Assembly (NCBI GenBank): GCA_014904845.1
Contig: MU119550.1
Location: 1 to 48,918, forward strand
Length of the DNA stretch: 48,918 nucleotides
Source of the DNA: Acephala macrosclerotiorum
Lineage: Eukaryota > Ascomycota > Leotiomycetes > Helotiales > Mollisiaceae
Direction: 5' to 3'
The notes under the pieces: generated by a model
Database searches by the model: none
Told to the model about the DNA's origin: nothing
Seen by the model: the letters and a program-made list of their open reading frames with translations, nothing else
Program-made: the position numbers and the translations under genes
Shown: positions 44,701-48,918 of the stretch, piece after piece
How the letters are laid out: each line of letters opens with the position of its first letter
Numbering within the stretch: the first letter of the stretch is position 1

Positions 44701-47700
44701 AAGAACTAAGTTAGCAACCAAGTCCAAGCTAATTTTAAGTTTATGTCTATGTTTATTTTTATATGTATATATTTATTAAAGTCTACGCACTTTTTAATAG
44801 TTTTTTAATTAGTTTATTTTTTGATTTTGTTATTTTTTACTTTTTTGATTTTAACGTTTATTACTTTGACGTACTATAGAAAGGCAATAAAGTATAAAGT
44901 AAAAAAGTCCAATCGTAGATCAATTCATTTTAATCAATAGATTAAATTTATTTAAAATAATTTATAATTCGTAAATTAATTAATTAATTAGTCAAAATAA
45001 AAGTAAAAAAAATTATTAATTAGTTTATAGTAAACGAAAACTCTTTATATACTAAAAGACACGTGACCAGTATTGTTTTCGAAACTAATTATTTACAAAG
45101 ATTTTTGAAAAGAAAATATATAGTTTTATTATAATCGTTTTTTTATATAACGAACTCGTTTCGAATTTCGAAAAAAAAAACTAGAAAAAAAAAAAAAACT
45201 CGTTTTAAATAAAGAATTTAAAGTTCGAAATTTTTTAAATTATTATCGTTTTTTTTTAAAAATTTGATAATCTTTTTAATATTTTTATTAACGTTAAATT
45301 TTTTTGTAATTTATTTTCTTTTTTCTTTAGAATTTAATAAAAAGAAAAAAAATAAACGAATTTCAAATTTAGATTTATTATTAAAAATAATTAAATATTT
45401 TTAATCATTTTTTATAAATATTATTAATTTTTTAATTTCGTATTTAAAAAAAGATTTATTATTAAAAAATATTTTTATTTTTTTTATTTTAAAATATTGA
45501 AAAATTAGTTTAATTTGAATTATAATTTATTTTTATTAATAAATATACAAATATTTATTATTAAACGAGTTTTAATAGTTTAATTATTGGAAAATTTTAT
45601 ATTAAATAATAAAATAATTTAAAGATTTCATATAATGAATTATATTGAAAATTGTATCGATTTTTTCAAATTAAATATTATCGAGAAAAAATTCGTCGTT
45701 AAAAAATTTTTAAAATCGATTTTCGAAAAAAATTCGAAATTTGTTATGAACTTCTTTGAATTTTTCGTAAATAGTATTGTTAATAATTTTTTTATTAATA
45801 TCAATAAATATTAAATTCACGAGAAATAAAATAAGAAGATTAAAATTCTTAAAATTTTCAACGTATTTTCGATCGATAAAAATTTTTATTTTATAAACGT
45901 ACAATTTTAATTTTTAAGATTCTTTTTTTATAATATTTAATTAAATTTATTTTAAAAAATCTCTAATTAAAATTCGATTTTTAATACTAAAAAAAAAATC
46001 TATTTAAATAATTTCTTTAAAAAATCGAAATAATCAATTTATCGTTTTTTTATAATTATTAAACTATAAATAAATTATTTAAAATTTACTAAAAAAAAAA
46101 AACTCAATATACAATAAATTTAAATCTTAAAATATATCTATTTTTTTTTTATAAAAAAATTGATCAATTTTATCGTTTTAATAAAATCTAATAAACTAAA
46201 AAAAAACAATAAAATAAAATTTTTTTTTTTAAAAAATCGATAAAACAATAATTACAATTTAAAATCCGTCTACAAAAACTGAACAATAAAAAAAAAATAC
46301 GTATTATATAAAAAAAAAATTCGCTAAAAAAAGTTTATTAATAATAAAATTTTAATATATCAATTTCCTTGAAAAAAAATAATAAAATTTTTTTTTTTTT
46401 TATTTATTTAAAAAAATTTTACAAAATAAAAATTATTACAATTTTTAAATTAATAAGCGATTTAATCGAAAAAACAAATATAAAAACAATAAAAACTCGC
46501 GAAAATTAAAATCGATTTTTTGTTAATATTTTCTATTTATATTAAAAAATAATAAAAATATTTATAAATTAAAAATAAATATTAAAATAAATTTAAATAA
46601 ATTAAAAACTTTTTTTTTAATATACAATTTATAAATTTTAAATAATCGTACTTTTATAATTTCAATTTATTTTCTATCGTTTTTAAAGTATAAATCGAAA
46701 TTTTTATAAAACGTTATATAATAAACTCGATAAAATTATTTAATAAATAAATATTTATAAATATTGTAAATAATATTTAAAATTTTAATACAATTAGTAA
46801 AATTCAAAATATTAAAAAAAGTAACGTTTAATTTTTAGATATTGTTTATATTGTACGTATAATCAATTATTAAACGTATATTATTTAATCGAAATTCGTA
46901 AATTGATCGAAATAAAATAATATTAAATTGTAATAAAATAATAATAATTTTATATTTTTTTAATATAAATATAAATATATTATAATATTTTTTATTATCG
47001 ATAATAAATTTCTTAAATTTAATTAACGTAAAAATCGAAACGAAAAAAAAAATAAATCGAAAAATTCGAAAGATTTAAAAAATTTGAAAAAACAAAAAAT
47101 TTTACACGAAAAAACTAATAATAATAATATTATTATTATCGTTATTATTGTTGTCGTCGTTATTACCAATTAATGAAATTATTTAAAAAAATAAAATATT
47201 GGTATTAATAGTTTTTTAAAACTTAATACCTCGAATATTTATATTATTAATAATAATAATCGATTATTCTTTAGACTTATTTACAAAAATTGAAAAAAGT
47301 TTTTTAATATATTTTTTAATTATTAAAAATTCGTAAAAATAAAAAATAAAACGCAATTTTTTTAAATTTATTTTATTTAAATTTATAATTATTAAATCGT
47401 TATTCGCATTTTTCAAATATATTAACGCCTTTTTACAATCGATAAATCGAAAAAATGTTTTTATAAATAACGTATTACAAATTTTATTTTTCTCGATAAT
47501 AATTATATTAATAATTCTAATAATTTTACAAAACGCAAAACGTTTTATACGAAACATTTACTCGAGTTTTTAATATATATATTTACTGTAAAATCTATCA
47601 ATAAAATTTTCAATAAATTATTAAAATATTTAAACTCGAAAAAAAGTTTTTTAATTATAGCGTTTAAATATACTATTAAAAATCTTAATCAAATTAAATC

Positions 47701-48918
47701 GAATTTATTAAAGTACAATACGCGATTTTTTAATTTTGTTTATTTTAAAAAAAATTTTTTATTTAAAATTATATATTATTTTAAAATTTTTTTAAAAAAT
47801 TTCAAAATAATACTATTTTCAATTTTTTTTTTTTGTTCAATTAAAATTTTTTCTATTATATTTTTAATTTTCATAAATTTATTATTAATATTACTAATTA
47901 CAATTACTTTTTTTTCAAATAATAATCTATTAATAGTCTTTTATAAATTATCGAGATCACGTTATACGATTTGTACAAACGCATTATAATCATTTTCGTT
48001 TCATTTTTTATACGCGAAATTCGTATTTTCAAAATTTAATAAAACATTTCTTTAAAACATAATAATAATATTATAAAAACTTTAAAAATAAAAACTAAAA
48101 TTATAAAATTTGTACGTAAAAAAATAATATAATAAATTAATCGAATCTTAAAAATAAAAAACGTATAAATTTGAAAAAAAGAAATTTATTAATAAAATTG
48201 AAAAGAATTATAAAAAAATTATACAAAAAAAACAAACAAATATTTTTACGTTTTAAATAATTGAAAATTGTAAAATTTATTTATTTTTACGAGAAAAATT
48301 CTTTAAAGTGTATTAATATATATAATTAAAATATTATAATATTAATCTCGAATAGAAAATTTTAAAAGTTTTAAATAAATAATTTTATATTGATTTCTTA
48401 TAAAACGTATTAAATAAATTTTAAAAAAAAAAAAATAAAAAAAAATAAATATTTATAAATTGTTTTTATAGAAAAAGTATATATAAATTTTTGAAAAAAA
48501 TCGTCGTAAAATACTCAAATAAATAAAATATATTTAATTAATAAAATTATTTATATACAAAATAATACAAATTAAAACTTTAAAAAAATAAAAAAATAAA
48601 TAAATAATACTAAAAAAAAATTATAGTTTTTAAATTAATATAAAATTGAAAAATTGTAATTAAAAAGTTTTAAAAAAAAGAAAAAAAAAAATTGAAAAAA
48701 ATTTTCTTATAAATTATAATAAATATTGTATTAATAAACATTTGTACAATTTAAATATAATCAAATATAATTGAAATACATTTAAATATATTGAAATATA
48801 TTTGAAAATATTTAAATATATTAAAAAATATTTTCTATAAATTTCAAAAATTAAAATTTTTTAAAATTTTTTAAAAAAAAAAAAAATAATACAATTTCGT
48901 TTTTTTATATAATAAAAT
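44701..48918. other. RIP-degraded AT-rich block (right)
   Basis: Same composition as the left block, with leftover C/G mostly in CpG. It has no real genes; the only frames (45710-45904 and 47264-47557, minus) are relics. On the minus strand a stretch near 47930-48050 reads ENDYNAFVQIV and RDLDNL, like a retroelement Gag, and 45710-45904 reads FIDRKYVENF, which may be a protease or spacer region. Together they suggest a minus-strand LTR element, but this is weak. A mixed AAT/ATT and GTT/CGT repeat with palindromic order lies at 47118-47165. No telomeric repeat is present at the end. Confidence 0.8.
45710..48060 (-). mobile_element. Possible Gag/protease relic of an LTR retroelement
   Basis: Based only on protein-like reading through stops: an ENDYNAFVQIV/RDLDNL block at 47930-48050 upstream (in minus orientation) of an FIDRKYVENF block at 45860-45890. 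Order and spacing would fit gag then protease. No integrase or RT motif could be confirmed. Confidence 0.3.

Noticed and set aside
47264..47557. 97-codon minus-strand ORF in the AT block
   Set aside because: Composition is Ile/Asn/Lys/Phe only, as expected by chance in AT-rich RIP DNA; at best a retroelement relic.
1..48918. CRISPR arrays, tRNA or rRNA genes, telomeric repeats
   Set aside because: No regular repeat-spacer pattern, no cloverleaf with A/B boxes and no TTAGGG runs were noticed; no covariance search was possible.

Overview
The window is nuclear DNA of a filamentous ascomycete (Pezizomycotina); the exact lineage cannot be fixed from sequence alone. Support comes from short 50-60 bp introns with GTatgt/GTaagt donors and CTAAC/CTGAC branch sites, fungal families (HET, NACHT, fungal P450, BTB, Dus4), and two extremely AT-rich blocks at the ends. 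In those blocks the remaining C and G sit mostly in CpG, the expected footprint of repeat-induced point mutation (RIP), which acts mainly at CpA.

Layout. 1-6600: RIP-degraded block holding a copia-type retrotransposon pol remnant (reverse transcriptase plus RNase H, plus strand), a second partial copy of its 3' end, and a decayed ~200-bp tandem repeat. 6600-14500: ordinary sequence with two intact genes, a CECR5/YKR070W-like HAD hydrolase (minus) and an aldo-keto reductase (plus, one intron), followed by ~3 kb without a recognisable gene. 14560-14850: small AT island. 15000-23590: a graveyard of accessory genes: a NACHT/STAND pseudogene, a 5' fragment of a P450, and a HET-domain pseudogene split by a 389-bp MITE with 36-bp terminal inverted repeats. 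23594-32660: mostly housekeeping or conserved genes: tRNA-dihydrouridine synthase Dus4 (five exons), a secreted proline-poor acidic/basic protein, a nuclear protein with two identically spaced C2HC zinc fingers, and a BTB protein. 34565-36498: a nearly full-length but broken intronless glgE (bacterial maltosyltransferase), unexpected in a fungus. 38340-38660: a decayed copy of the BTB gene. 39544-43695: a coiled-coil gene, then a head-to-head pair made of a protein with two ubiquitin-like domains and an RBR-type E3 ligase. 44700-48918: second RIP-degraded AT block, probably a retroelement on the minus strand.

The most interesting points are the glgE pseudogene, the ubiquitin-like/RBR gene pair sharing a 263-bp promoter, the MITE insertion with a clean empty-site prediction inside HET, and the exon-encoded symmetry of the two C2HC fingers. 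Many nonsense changes in the pseudogenes are of the CpA to TpA type, which suggests RIP acting on or leaking into this island. Exon coordinates were worked out by eye from reading frames and splice signals, without alignments.
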